In this document: positions 27,817 to 37,704 of the stretch, in pieces | Numbering within the stretch: position 1 is the first letter of the stretch | Layout: the number at the start of each line of letters is the position of its first letter | Assembly (NCBI RefSeq): GCF_900110145.1 | Contig: NZ_FOCP01000004.1 | Span: 62,001 to 126,000, forward strand | DNA from: Nitrosomonas marina | GTDB lineage: Bacteria; Pseudomonadota; Gammaproteobacteria; Burkholderiales; Nitrosomonadaceae | Direction: 5' to 3' | Length of the DNA stretch: 64,000 nucleotides | Made by a program: the position numbers and the translations under genes | Notes under the pieces: model-generated | The model's database searches: none | What the model was told of the DNA's origin: nothing | Seen by the model: the letters and a program-made list of their open reading frames with translations, nothing else

Positions 27817-28245
27817 CTAGTTAGGCTGAAGCTGATGATGATGCAATGCACATCCAGCCTGCTGGTAAAATCGATAACGTTTACGCGCCGAGGACCTGTC
27901 GTCGGGCGACAGGCTCGCGATTTCAACTACACGTTCGAATTTCGAAAAATCAGGCGGACATTGATCGTGCAGATTCAACAATATGCTGCTGCCGTTTTCC
28001 TGGGTCACGCAGTTACTCAAAACAATGGGAGTTGATCTGACCAGCGCCGTTTCGTCATGTATAAAACAATGGGGAAGAAAGCTCGTTGGCTGAAATGTCC
28101 AGAGCATCTTGTCGAGTTTCTCCAGCATGCTTTGATTCGAGGTAAAAACGACTATTCGCGCATTCTGACTTAATGCCTTGGCGCATAGCCTACAGGCCAC
28201 CAGCAATTTATCCTCAGCACCAGAATAAAAATAGATGTCAGTCAT
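27817..28245 (-). CDS. holC: DNA polymerase III chi subunit
   Basis: Chi links the clamp loader to single-stranded DNA-binding protein. The 142 residues begin with MTDIYFYSGAEDKLLVACRL, typical of HolC, and contain the conserved WTFQPTSFLPH region and the later PIVLSNC and SLSPDDRSSARKRYRFYQQAG segments. Length matches the family (about 140-150). The position directly behind pepA (30-bp gap) is the classic arrangement and supports the call. Confidence 0.92.
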   Translation of the reverse strand: MTDIYFYSGAEDKLLVACRLCAKALSQNARIVVFTSNQSMLEKLDKMLWTFQPTSFLPHCFIHDETALVRSTPIVLSNCVTQENGSSILLNLHDQCPPDFSKFERVVEIASLSPDDRSSARKRYRFYQQAGCALHHHQLQPN

Positions 28246-28275
28246 GCCGCACCTGATTCTGTTTCTACAAATCCG

Positions 28276-29772
28276 CTAGCTTGTGGTCCCAGCCTGCGCA
28301 ATCAAATAATTGGTCAGCAATGGCACCGGTCTACCAGTAGAGCCTTTTTCCTTACCGGATTTCCAGGCCGTACCCGCGATATCCAAATGCGCCCAGTGGT
28401 ATTTTTGGGTGAATCTGGATAAAAAGCATGCAGCGGTTACTGTCCCGGCTGCCCTGCCTCCAATATTAGCCATGTCCGCAAAGTTACTTTTTAATAATTC
28501 CTGATAATCTTCCCATAAGGGCAGTTGCCAGACCTGATCAGCAGCCTGCTCGCCAGCCTTGGTCAACGCCTGCGCCAATGCATCATTATTACTTAACAAA
28601 CCTGTCGCCACATGACCCAGTGCAATGACACAAGCACCTGTTAGTGTCGCAATATCAATCACAGCCTTCGGATTGTAGCGTTCCGCATACGTTAATGCGT
28701 CACAAAGAATCAGACGTCCCTCCGCATCAGTATTCAAAACCTCAATCGTCTGTCCGGACATGCTGGTCACCACATCACCGGGTTTGGTTGCACTACCGCC
28801 CGGCATATTTTCTGTTGCCGGTATGATCCCGACGACATTAACCGGCAAATTAATTTCGGCAACAGCCTTAAGTGTGCCAAGTACACTGGCTGCACCACTC
28901 ATATCGTATTTCATTTCATCCATTTCAGGAGCCGGTTTCAATGAAATGCCGCCGGTATCAAACGTCACGCCTTTACCTACAAGCACGATTGGTTTTTCTT
29001 TCTTGCCCTTCCCCTGGTATTCCAGCACGATCAGCTTTGCCGGCTGGTGACTGCCGCGTGCCACCGCCAGCAGGGCGCCCATACCCTGCTTTTCCATATC
29101 TTTCTTGTCGAGGATGGTTACCTTGAGTTTGTATGCCTTGGCCAGTTCTTTTGCCTGTTCTGCAAGATAGGTGGGCGTACAGATATTGGGAGCCAGATTT
29201 CCCAGGTCTTTGGTCAGGCTCATACCGTGCGCTATTGCAGCTCCCTGGTTAAGCGCTTCTTCACCAGCAGCAAGATCAGCACGGTCTCCAATACAAATGG
29301 TGATTTTCCGCAATGTTCTTTTAGTTGTCTCCGGCTTGCTTTTGAGCTGATCGAAACGGTAATTGCTTTCAACTGCAAGCTTTGCAATCTGCATTACCTT
29401 CCAGGCAGAGTCCCGCTTCTGAACCGGCAAATCCGATAAAAAAAGTGCACAGTCTGTAGTCCCGGTATTCTGTAGCGTACGGAATGTTGTCTGAACAGCG
29501 GCTATAAAAGCACTGCCATTAAACCCGTCTTCCTTGCCCAGACCGACAAGAAGCACGCGTTTGCATTGCAGGTTAGGAATTTTATGCAGCAACAGCGCAG
29601 TATTCGCTTTTCCTTCCAAATCACCCTGATCAATAATTTCCTTGATATAACCATTTGATGAGCGATCCAGCTCTTTTGCAGCTTCTGTCATTTTTTTTGA
29701 TTCAAAAATACCCACTACTACGCAGGCACCTCGCTGTTTATCTGTAGTTGCTACTTTGATTCCAAATTCCAC
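28276..29772 (-). CDS. pepA: Leucyl aminopeptidase (cytosol aminopeptidase)
   Basis: The M17-family peptidase removes N-terminal residues and, in some bacteria, also binds DNA. The 498 residues have the expected two-domain structure: an N-terminal macro-like domain (about 1-165) and a catalytic domain with VGKGVTFDTGGISLKPA, the metal-binding signature NTDAEGRL and the late motif ADMANIGGRAAGTVTAA. A good ribosome site (AAAGGAG) precedes the ATG. It leads holC, the orphan gene and valS. Confidence 0.96.
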   Translation of the reverse strand: MEFGIKVATTDKQRGACVVVGIFESKKMTEAAKELDRSSNGYIKEIIDQGDLEGKANTALLLHKIPNLQCKRVLLVGLGKEDGFNGSAFIAAVQTTFRTLQNTGTTDCALFLSDLPVQKRDSAWKVMQIAKLAVESNYRFDQLKSKPETTKRTLRKITICIGDRADLAAGEEALNQGAAIAHGMSLTKDLGNLAPNICTPTYLAEQAKELAKAYKLKVTILDKKDMEKQGMGALLAVARGSHQPAKLIVLEYQGKGKKEKPIVLVGKGVTFDTGGISLKPAPEMDEMKYDMSGAASVLGTLKAVAEINLPVNVVGIIPATENMPGGSATKPGDVVTSMSGQTIEVLNTDAEGRLILCDALTYAERYNPKAVIDIATLTGACVIALGHVATGLLSNNDALAQALTKAGEQAADQVWQLPLWEDYQELLKSNFADMANIGGRAAGTVTAACFLSRFTQKYHWAHLDIAGTAWKSGKEKGSTGRPVPLLTNYLIAQAGTTS

Positions 29773-30021
29773 ATCCTACTCCTTTATATCTTTACAGTTG
29801 TTAAACATAAATGCTAAGACGTTTTTTAACAATAATTATGCTTGCTTTATATCAAATTCTCCGCTTATCAGTTAATATAACATGGCGTTTGCCAGTGTAA
29901 GGATGAATAATGCAATATCCAAGCAGTAAGTTCGAACTACCAGGCTTTTTACTGTCATATAGTGAAACATATTCAAACAGCTCCGTTTAAAGCAAGAATC
30001 TGAACCAAAAGAGATTACTCT

Positions 30022-31476
30022 GTGAATGCTGATTTAGCCAAACGCATACGCTTCTGTACTACACTCCCCAGTCTCCCGGCTATTGCTTTAAAAATTATAG
30101 AACTGGCGAACGACCCCGACACTGATCTCAACACATTGTGCGAATATATCGCCTATGACGCGGCACTTTCAGCAAAAATTCTCAAAATAGCCAATTCACC
30201 GTTATACAAATCCCGCCGGTCTGCCACCAATATTCGGCAAGCGGTCAGCCTACTGGGCACACACACGATCATTGTTGTCTCACTGTCTTTTTCTCTGACG
30301 GATTCGCTGGTAAAAAAATCCGACAATCTTCCTGTACTTGACAGTCACCTGTTCTGGCGCCGTTCAATTGCAACAGCCCTGGCTTGCCGGGCATTAGGAG
30401 AAAAATTAAAAAAATCCTACCTGGATGATTTGTTTTTGGTCGGATTACTGCAGGAAATCGGTATTCTTGTTTTTTGTACCGTTATGCCGGAAGAATATGC
30501 GCCCGTCTTCTCATCGACAAATGACCACGACACACTGTTGATGAGAGAACGTGAAATATTCGGGGCCGGACATGACGAACTGGGTTATACGCTGCTCAAG
30601 CAATGTCATATTCCTGATTACATAGCAATGGTCTGTTTGTCCAGCCATGGTCAGCCCGAACCCAAAGCACTCGAACCCACATTGCAGGCATGTGCCGCAA
30701 CATCGCGGTATCTGGCAGATTATATTCTAAATCCGCATGCACCTGAAAAACTCGCGCAACTGTCACAGGCAGCCCGTTTATGGCTGGACATTGATGAGAC
30801 AATCCTGATAGACGTAATCGACATCATGAAGGAGGGTCTGCACGCAGTTGAGGATCTGTTTGATGTAACCATTCATCAGCCTTCCGAGGTATCAGAGATT
30901 CTCACCGCGGCCAAGGAACTGCTGACTGTTCATTCTCTGTCTAAAGTCAAGGAACTGAAGGAAAAATCGTACCGGGATGGTTTGACGGGAGCATATAACA
31001 GAGGATTCTTTGACGAATCGCTCAAACGGGAATTTGAATTATCCCTTCAACATCAGTTGCCACTCACTATCGTCATGATTGACCTTGATCATTTTAAAAG
31101 AATAAACGATACTTATGGGCATATTGCTGGCGACGGCATACTGGTGACCGTTACAAGAACAATCCTGGGGCAGATACGCCAGGATGATACACTTTGCCGT
31201 TACGGTGGAGAGGAGTTTGCGCTGATATTGCCCGGCACGACACTGGCCGTTTCGCGACAAGTTACACACCGCCTGAAAGAAGCAATTGCAGCCATTTCGT
31301 ATCATTCTGAAAATAGTTCAACGATTAACATAACGGCTTCAATTGGTGTTGCATCCTACTTGCAGGACATCAGCCTGTTCAAACAACCGGCAGATCTTAT
31401 AAAAGCTGCTGATTCCGCACTGTACACGGCAAAAAGTGAAGGACGCAACCAAATCGTTGAATGGCAAAACACGTAA
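30022..31476 (+). CDS. HDOD-GGDEF signalling protein, probable diguanylate cyclase
   Basis: A 484-residue cytoplasmic protein starting at GTG. The N-terminal HDOD domain (about 10-205) opens with LPSLPAIALKIIELAND and includes DAALSAKILKIANSPLY; HDOD domains act as signalling modules without the metal residues of true HD enzymes. The C-terminal GGDEF domain (about 315-475) starts with DGLTGAYNRGFFDE and has the active-site variant GGEEF, preceded at five residues by an RxxD inhibitory site (RQDD). It should therefore make c-di-GMP under product feedback. AAAAGAG lies ahead of the GTG. serB follows after 31 bp. Confidence 0.9.
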   Translation: MNADLAKRIRFCTTLPSLPAIALKIIELANDPDTDLNTLCEYIAYDAALSAKILKIANSPLYKSRRSATNIRQAVSLLGTHTIIVVSLSFSLTDSLVKKSDNLPVLDSHLFWRRSIATALACRALGEKLKKSYLDDLFLVGLLQEIGILVFCTVMPEEYAPVFSSTNDHDTLLMREREIFGAGHDELGYTLLKQCHIPDYIAMVCLSSHGQPEPKALEPTLQACAATSRYLADYILNPHAPEKLAQLSQAARLWLDIDETILIDVIDIMKEGLHAVEDLFDVTIHQPSEVSEILTAAKELLTVHSLSKVKELKEKSYRDGLTGAYNRGFFDESLKREFELSLQHQLPLTIVMIDLDHFKRINDTYGHIAGDGILVTVTRTILGQIRQDDTLCRYGGEEFALILPGTTLAVSRQVTHRLKEAIAAISYHSENSSTINITASIGVASYLQDISLFKQPADLIKAADSALYTAKSEGRNQIVEWQNT

Positions 31477-31507
31477 TCATATCAATCAAAACAACAACCA
31501 TTACTTT

Positions 31508-32341
31508 ATGCATCTTATTATTCAAGGTCTTGACGTTGGAAATTATGACTTGAGAGCGCTTGCAAAACTGGCAGGCGCTGATGAAATTGAAAAAGTTTCC
31601 GGCCAGGCATTCAGATTGAAAAATATTCAGCAACAGGACGGTATCAGCGACTATTGCGAAGAGGCTAAACTTGACTATGCGGTAGTCGGGCACGATTTAA
31701 ATCTAACAGATTTCAAATTAATTGCGATGGATATGGACTCAACGCTGCTTGCAATTGAGTCTATCGATGAGATAGCAGACATCCATCACACCAAACAGCA
31801 GGTCGCAGAAATCACCCTCAAAACCATGCGCGGAGAAATCAGCTTCGAGGAGAGCCTGACGCAGCGTACCGCGTTGCTTCGCGGTGTACATATAGACGCC
31901 TTGCAAAAGGTTTATGAAGAACGTATGCGGCTGAGTCCGGGCGCCGAGATCATGCTTAAGAAAGCAAAAACTGCCGGCCTGAAAACGATGGTCATTTCAG
32001 GCGGGTTCACCTTTTTTACAGATCGTATCAAGGAAAAGCTCCAACTGGATTTTGCAACCGCAAACACTTTTGAGGTTCAGGAAAACAGACTCACCGGCAA
32101 AGTACTGGGGAAGATACTTGGACGGGAGGGCAAGGCTGAAGCGTTAAGTAATGTCTGCGACAAATTAGGAATTTCCCGTAACCAGGTCATTGCCATCGGT
32201 GATGGTGCCAATGATCTGGACATGCTTGCTGCTGCCGGGATCAGCATCGCCTACCACGCCAAACCTGTGGTACAGCAACAGGCAACCTTTTCGCTTAACC
32301 ATGTCGGGCTGGACGGTGTCATCAATCTGTTTAATCGGTAA
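31508..32341 (+). CDS. serB: Phosphoserine phosphatase
   Basis: SerB makes serine from phosphoserine in the last biosynthetic step. The product has 277 residues from the ATG for MHLIIQGLDVG; an upstream in-frame Met at 31436 lies inside the preceding gene. HAD-superfamily motifs are complete: nucleophile Asp75 and acid/base Asp77 in MDMDSTL, motif II MVISGG, and motif IV IGDGANDLDML. The N-terminal region (about 1-65) is the short regulatory-like part of SerB. It converges with the malic enzyme gene, leaving 21 bp between stops. Confidence 0.95.
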   Translation: MHLIIQGLDVGNYDLRALAKLAGADEIEKVSGQAFRLKNIQQQDGISDYCEEAKLDYAVVGHDLNLTDFKLIAMDMDSTLLAIESIDEIADIHHTKQQVAEITLKTMRGEISFEESLTQRTALLRGVHIDALQKVYEERMRLSPGAEIMLKKAKTAGLKTMVISGGFTFFTDRIKEKLQLDFATANTFEVQENRLTGKVLGKILGREGKAEALSNVCDKLGISRNQVIAIGDGANDLDMLAAAGISIAYHAKPVVQQQATFSLNHVGLDGVINLFNR

Positions 32342-32362
32342 ATTCGTATGATTAATGTATGA

Positions 32363-33973
32363 CTAATACAAGGGATCGTACATGAGAGACTGAACATGCT
32401 CATCCACGTTTTCAGGTACCTCTCCTTGCGCCAGTCTGTCATGCGCCGCCGCCTGACAAACTGATACCGCTATTGAACGGGATACCTCGCGCACACGATT
32501 GAGCGATGGATACACCGCGCCCTTAGCGATTTCATCGTCGGTCACGCGTTCTGATAAAGTTTTCGCTGCAGCCAAAAACATTGTTTGTGTAATACGATGC
32601 GCCGAGCAGGCCGTAATACCCAGACCGATTCCTGGAAAAATGTAGGCGTTATTACCCTGCCCCGGCTCGAAACGTTTATCCCGGAACTGAACCGGTTCGA
32701 ACGGACTGCCACTGGCAAAAACAACACGCCCGTCGCTCCACCTGTAAGCTTCTTCCGCCGTACATTCCGTATGTGATGTTGGATTCGACAACGCAATTAT
32801 TACCGGTCTGTCATTGACTGCGGCCATTTGTCGCACAACTGATTCTGTAAATGTATTGGGCACACCTGTGGCACCAATGAGCACATCAGGCTTGATATCT
32901 GCGATCGCACCGACGAAATCACAGGGAGAATGGTTGTGTGCAAATGGCTTGATACGTGGCTTGACAGTTTCGTTGGTGGATACCACCAACCCTTTCCGGT
33001 CCACAAACCATAACCTCTCACGAGCCTGTTGCAAACCAAGACCTGCTGCACCAAATGCAGCCACCATTAACTCTGCTGTCCCGCCTGCAGCGGATCCCGT
33101 TCCAAGAAACATAATTGTCAAATCGGAAAATTTCTTTTTTGTGATTCGGCATGAAGTGTAAACACCCGCCAGCGTAACCGCAGCTGTGCCCTGTATGTCG
33201 TCATTAAAGCAACAAACCTTGTCACCATATCGCTCCAGAAATTCAAATGCATTGGGTGTCGAAAAATCCTCAAACTGAATCAAGGCTTTTGGAAATCGTT
33301 TTTGCACTGCATTGACAAATTCATCGACCATGGATAAATACGCATCACCTTGCAGTCGGGCATATGGATAGCCCAGATATAACGGATCTTCACGTAAAGT
33401 TTGGTTGTTTGTCCCTACATCAAGCATCACGGGCATGCAACGCGCCGGATAAATGCCCGCACAGGCGACATACAGTGATATTTTCCCTATAGATATTCCC
33501 ATTCCGTTTGCACCCAGATCACCCAAACCCAGCACACGCTCTCCATCAGTTACTACAATGATCTGCACATCTCGTTCCGGCCAGTTACCAAGAACCGATT
33601 CTATTTCACCACGGTCTTCCGGCGTGACATAAAGCCCTTGAGGCCGCCTGAATATATGTGCGAATTCCTTACAGGCTTCACCGACTGTTGGCGTATAGAC
33701 CAGCGGCATGATTTCTTCCATATGGTCAATCATGAGACGATAGAACAGACGCTGATTACGATCCAGCAAAGCACTTAAAAAAATATATTTTTCAATAGCG
33801 CTGTTTTTACGTCGCATGTTTTCAAGCGCACGCTCCTTTTGTTTGCCGATACTCGCCACGTCATAGGGTAACAATCCACGTAAGCCATACTGTTTACGTT
33901 CTTCGCGCGTAAATGCGGTTGATTTGGTACAGGCCGGATCATCCAGCAGTGCTTTTCCAAATAAATTTTTCAT
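32363..33973 (-). CDS. maeA: NAD-dependent malic enzyme (oxaloacetate-decarboxylating type)
   Basis: The enzyme converts malate to pyruvate and CO2 with reduction of NAD or NADP. The 536 residues fit the large single-domain class (MaeA/SfcA), not the phosphotransacetylase-fused MaeB. The malate-site motif is PLVYTPTVGEAC with Tyr93. The metal and substrate region has FNDDIQGTAAV, and the Rossmann fold shows FLGTGSAAGGTAEL. Whether NAD or NADP is used cannot be read with certainty. It is transcribed alone, toward serB. Confidence 0.93.
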   Translation of the reverse strand: MKNLFGKALLDDPACTKSTAFTREERKQYGLRGLLPYDVASIGKQKERALENMRRKNSAIEKYIFLSALLDRNQRLFYRLMIDHMEEIMPLVYTPTVGEACKEFAHIFRRPQGLYVTPEDRGEIESVLGNWPERDVQIIVVTDGERVLGLGDLGANGMGISIGKISLYVACAGIYPARCMPVMLDVGTNNQTLREDPLYLGYPYARLQGDAYLSMVDEFVNAVQKRFPKALIQFEDFSTPNAFEFLERYGDKVCCFNDDIQGTAAVTLAGVYTSCRITKKKFSDLTIMFLGTGSAAGGTAELMVAAFGAAGLGLQQARERLWFVDRKGLVVSTNETVKPRIKPFAHNHSPCDFVGAIADIKPDVLIGATGVPNTFTESVVRQMAAVNDRPVIIALSNPTSHTECTAEEAYRWSDGRVVFASGSPFEPVQFRDKRFEPGQGNNAYIFPGIGLGITACSAHRITQTMFLAAAKTLSERVTDDEIAKGAVYPSLNRVREVSRSIAVSVCQAAAHDRLAQGEVPENVDEHVQSLMYDPLY

Positions 33974-34475
33974 GATGCCTACCTCTGTATTGATCGATTT
34001 GATGATCGCCCTGAAGAAGGAAATACACTTATTCCGTCAGAGTTTTATTATATGGATGTATATTATTAAGAAGCCGCCTATTCTGTTGGAAACCGTAACT
34101 CATCAAGCGTTTTCATACACAACCCCTGCGAACAACCAAGGATACCTGGAGCTTGTACAGTCGAGGGTCTGCATGGTCCTGATCAGTCCATCATGCTGGG
34201 CGACCCGATCTGCTTGATATTGAACTAAACATGTATTTTACACTCGATACTGCATGTCCATCCAAGCCCTTTACAATGAAGGATGCGAACATGCGGAAAT
34301 TATGCGAACACAGTATAATCAATCTAACTGTCAAAATAATGCACGATACCCCAGGAAGTTTTTAGAGCGCTGAAAGCTTATCCTTAAGTAGCCTGTTGTT
34401 TTTTACAGGCTATATGCAGTTGTAACAATATTGAGTTTAATTTTATATCTTATTAACTAATATAGGATTTCAAGT
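33974..34475. other. Gene-free region between maeA and the globin gene
   Basis: These 502 bp lie between divergent genes. The only clear structure is a hairpin at 34389-34412: TAGCCTGT pairs with ACAGGCTA around an 8-base T-rich loop, about 65 bp before the globin start, where it would fall in or near the leader. I see no convincing small gene, promoter pair or repeat in the rest. Confidence 0.45.
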
Positions 34476-34901
34476 ATGAGACAATCACCTTTTCCTACGC
34501 CCAACCCTGATTTGTATACAGAGGATGAAATTTCAAGACTTGTTCACGAATTCTATGCCAAGGCACGAAAAGACCCACTACTTGGGCCAATATTTGAAGA
34601 GCATGTTATCGACTGGGATGCTCATTTTGTCCAGATGACCAATTTCTGGTCCGCTCAATTACGCGGGACAAGTCGTTTTCGTGGCGCACCAATGCCAAAG
34701 CATATCGCTTTGCCCGAGCTATCTGCCAACCTGTTTGAACGCTGGCTCGCGCTGTTCAAGCAAACGACAAAGGAATTGGGCAATACCGGTTTAGAACAGC
34801 ACGCCAACATGATCGCGACATTTATTGCAAACCGGCTTTGGCAAGGGTATCAAATGAGTCATTATCCTGACAAACAGGTGGTCGAACTGGGTGCTGTGTG
34901 A
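34476..34901 (+). CDS. Group III truncated haemoglobin
   Basis: A 141-residue single-domain globin of the 2-on-2 type. The pattern FYAKARKDPLLGPIF, then a Trp-containing helix (MTNFWSAQLRGTSRFRG), then APMPKHIALP and ERWLALF matches group III globins such as Campylobacter Ctb. His76 is the likely proximal haem ligand. Members bind O2 or NO and are tied to nitric oxide or oxygen stress; the exact role here is not shown. The diguanylate cyclase gene follows 120 bp later on the same strand. An AT-rich leader and weak ribosome site precede the ATG. Confidence 0.9.
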   Translation: MRQSPFPTPNPDLYTEDEISRLVHEFYAKARKDPLLGPIFEEHVIDWDAHFVQMTNFWSAQLRGTSRFRGAPMPKHIALPELSANLFERWLALFKQTTKELGNTGLEQHANMIATFIANRLWQGYQMSHYPDKQVVELGAV

Positions 34902-35021
34902 ATAGAAATAATTAACGAAAGAACAGAGCGATTTATTTCCGCTTTTTTCTGGATTGAAAATTCAAACTTAAGATTTAAAGTTATTATGTTTAAAAAAGTT
35001 TTCACATAACAGAGAAATCTA

Positions 35022-36677
35022 TTGAAAAGCATCAAAAGCAAAATCTTTTTTTTCGCTTTATTATCGACACTGGTGCCCTCGCTTGTGCTGGGGCTCCTTT
35101 CATTTCGCCAGAACGAAGAACTCATCAACGATAATGTCAAACGGGAACTGCGGATTTTAGCCAGTCATGCGAGCCGGGAGGTCGATGCCTGGATCAATCT
35201 AAATGTTCACGAAGCCAATTCACTGACCTCGGCTAAAATCATCATTGATTCGTTATCCAGTGCTGCCAATCAGCAGAGCAATCAACTGAAAAACTCGCCG
35301 GAAATCCTGACACAGTATCTTGTTTCTGTACAAAATAAGCTAGATACAATACTGGAGCTTACAGTACTCGATACAAACAGGCATGTTGTTGCCAGCAGTT
35401 CATCCCGATATGTTCCAAAAGAGCCATTTCAGAGCGACTGGCTAGAGAAAAAAATAACGCACAAACCCGTCATTTCTCCACCACAACTACATGATTATTT
35501 TGAGACCGTTACGGTAAGTATTATTTTACCTGTTGTTTCTTACGATGATTATATTCTGGGTCAGCTGGCAATCACGTATGACTTGAATAATGTCAAATCT
35601 GTATTGAAAAGCACAATCAAATCACCGCGTGGAGAAATACTTCTGGTTGATTCGGATGGTCATATACTGCTTGCCAGCAACAGCGATATCACACATCCGA
35701 CGGTTATTGCACCTTCCGTTTTTGACTATCTGTACAAGCATCCGGGCGAATTCATGACCTTCCAGAATTTTCTTAAGGAACATGTTATCGCGCTCGCCTA
35801 TTCAGCAAAAACGCTGCCAATTACAGTCATTGCCGAAAAGAATCACCGTGATGTTTATGCAGCATGGCTGGAGCAGCGCAACCTGTTCATTATTCTGGTT
35901 GGAATATCCATTTTTATAGTAGCGGTAATTGCAATCTATCTGGGTCACTCAATTGTAATACCATTACACCGGCTCATTGACGCAACCGGACAAATTGTGA
36001 AAGGTAATTTGGACATTCCAATAACGGATGTAACTCAAAAAGACGAGGTTGGAAAACTGGCGCACATGTTTAATCTGATGACGGAAAAATTACGTCATAG
36101 TCAGTCCAGAATATTAGCCGCCAACAAGGCCATGCATGAAAAAAACCAGTTACTGGAAAAATTATCGATTACAGATGGATTAACCGGGTTATATAATCGT
36201 AACAAGCTTACCCTGATTATCAAGGAACAACTGCACAGATATCAGCGAAATAAACGGCCTTTTTCTGTACTCATGATTGACGTCGATTTTTTTAAGGAGC
36301 TTAATGACAAACTGGGTCATGTTGCCGGCGACGAAATTCTGGCCGCAGTTGCCAGAAATTTATCACAATCCATACGCAATATCGATTTCGCCGCCCGATA
36401 CGGAGGAGATGAATTTATCATCATTTTGACTGAAACCAACGTTCGAGAAGCCAGTATTACTGCCGAACGCATACGCTCAAGAACTTCAGAAATAAAGTGC
36501 AAATCGACAGACACCAACATCAAGGTAACACTTAGTATTGGTATAATCCAGTCCGAACCGGATGACAAATCTCCCACAACCATCATTTCCCGCGCTGATC
36601 ATGCGCTATACAAAGCCAAACATGCGGGCAGAAATCAGGCATACGCGGTTCAACCTGTTTCTGTCTTGATATCGTAG
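35022..36677 (+). CDS. Membrane diguanylate cyclase (Cache-like, HAMP, GGDEF)
   Basis: A 551-residue protein starting at TTG, with AGAGAA upstream. The first membrane segment is near residues 8-26; an extracellular sensor of about 250 residues with Cache-like features follows, then a second membrane segment (about 287-308) and a HAMP domain (VIPLHRLIDATGQIVKGNLD). The GGDEF domain begins with DGLTGLYNRNKL and carries an intact GGDEF site. An RxxD inhibitory site (RNID) stands five residues before it. It should make c-di-GMP in response to an external ligand. Its closeness to the globin gene suggests, but does not show, a link to NO or oxygen. Confidence 0.9.
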   Translation: MKSIKSKIFFFALLSTLVPSLVLGLLSFRQNEELINDNVKRELRILASHASREVDAWINLNVHEANSLTSAKIIIDSLSSAANQQSNQLKNSPEILTQYLVSVQNKLDTILELTVLDTNRHVVASSSSRYVPKEPFQSDWLEKKITHKPVISPPQLHDYFETVTVSIILPVVSYDDYILGQLAITYDLNNVKSVLKSTIKSPRGEILLVDSDGHILLASNSDITHPTVIAPSVFDYLYKHPGEFMTFQNFLKEHVIALAYSAKTLPITVIAEKNHRDVYAAWLEQRNLFIILVGISIFIVAVIAIYLGHSIVIPLHRLIDATGQIVKGNLDIPITDVTQKDEVGKLAHMFNLMTEKLRHSQSRILAANKAMHEKNQLLEKLSITDGLTGLYNRNKLTLIIKEQLHRYQRNKRPFSVLMIDVDFFKELNDKLGHVAGDEILAAVARNLSQSIRNIDFAARYGGDEFIIILTETNVREASITAERIRSRTSEIKCKSTDTNIKVTLSIGIIQSEPDDKSPTTIISRADHALYKAKHAGRNQAYAVQPVSVLIS

Positions 36678-36729
36678 ACGGTCTTCACCCTGTTAGTTTG
36701 CTTGATCTTGAGATTGAAAAAAATTTCGT

Positions 36730-37494
36730 CTAATGTGATTCGTTAGCGACTACACTAATTAATGAATTGAACACCCAGCCTTGTAAATTTGCATCTGTTT
36801 GTACCATTAGCCAATTCCCCTGATAGGCATTCGCTGTCAAAACTGTACCCGCATTCAGCACACTGACAACAAATGTATTTCTACCCGGCTCACGTCGCAG
36901 ATTCGCATCGATTGTAGTTTGCATGATTATTGGCGTATTAAATCTTACCGTTGGCCGGTTAGGAAGCTCCCTTTCCTTATCAGAAACCATGTTTATAAAT
37001 TCAAGCGCTTGCGAAGCATAATATGTTGCATTTGCGTAATCACCTTCTGCAAATTTCACAGCTGCAGCATCCAGCAACAACTCTGCTTCCCTGAGGAGTT
37101 CAATATCAGCCTGCGCAGTCAACTGCATCTTGAGATACTCCATGGCAACCTCGGCTTCCGAAATCAGCGACGCAGTGCTCGGTTTTGTTGCCAGCCTGTA
37201 CAGCCTGACCTGGGTCCGCGCTATTTCTTTACTCGAAGCTTTTACCACCTGCGCTTGATCAAGTTCGCGTGTTGAAATGCGTTTGATTTGCGCGTCTTTA
37301 TCAGCCAACTGCTTTTCCAAGTATTCAATTTTTATTTTCATACTCTCGAGTTCCTGCTGATGGACCCTAACAGGCATCTGTTCCTCATAATGCGAAAACT
37401 CGATCTTGGCAGGTTCATTTATCATGGCGCATCCAGATAAAAAAATACCCGATAAAAAGAGGGCTGAAAACGCGGATTGAACCCGATCTGACAT
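36730..37494 (-). CDS. Lipoprotein with coiled coil, DUF4398-like region and SH3b domain
   Basis: From the ATG for MSDRVQSAF the product has 254 residues and a 22-residue lipoprotein signal with lipobox LSGC; the frame remains open to an ATG at 37539, which would put the lipid Cys unusually late (residue 37). After the Cys comes a coiled coil (MKIKIEYLEKQLADKDAQIK), then a helical region resembling DUF4398 with YANATYYASQALEFIN, and a C-terminal SH3b domain (TTIDANLRREPGRN, NWLMVQTDANLQGWV). It is probably a periplasmic lipoprotein that touches peptidoglycan. The convergent diguanylate cyclase gene ends 52 bp away. Confidence 0.7.
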   Translation of the reverse strand: MSDRVQSAFSALFLSGIFLSGCAMINEPAKIEFSHYEEQMPVRVHQQELESMKIKIEYLEKQLADKDAQIKRISTRELDQAQVVKASSKEIARTQVRLYRLATKPSTASLISEAEVAMEYLKMQLTAQADIELLREAELLLDAAAVKFAEGDYANATYYASQALEFINMVSDKERELPNRPTVRFNTPIIMQTTIDANLRREPGRNTFVVSVLNAGTVLTANAYQGNWLMVQTDANLQGWVFNSLISVVANESH

Positions 37495-37704
37495 TTGCAA
37501 TTGAATTAGCATATTTGCGGATATAAATGATTTCAACATGAAGTTCTTGCAAATTAGAATCGGTACAATTTATATTTGCTTGAATTTTTCTATTTTCTCT
37601 GTATTTATCAGAGTTCAGTAATTCACCGGGTTTAAAGATTTTCAATATCAACGCGCAGTCCATGCGGGCCAGGCATCAGGCGAATTCGATGCAAACCACC
37701 TCTT

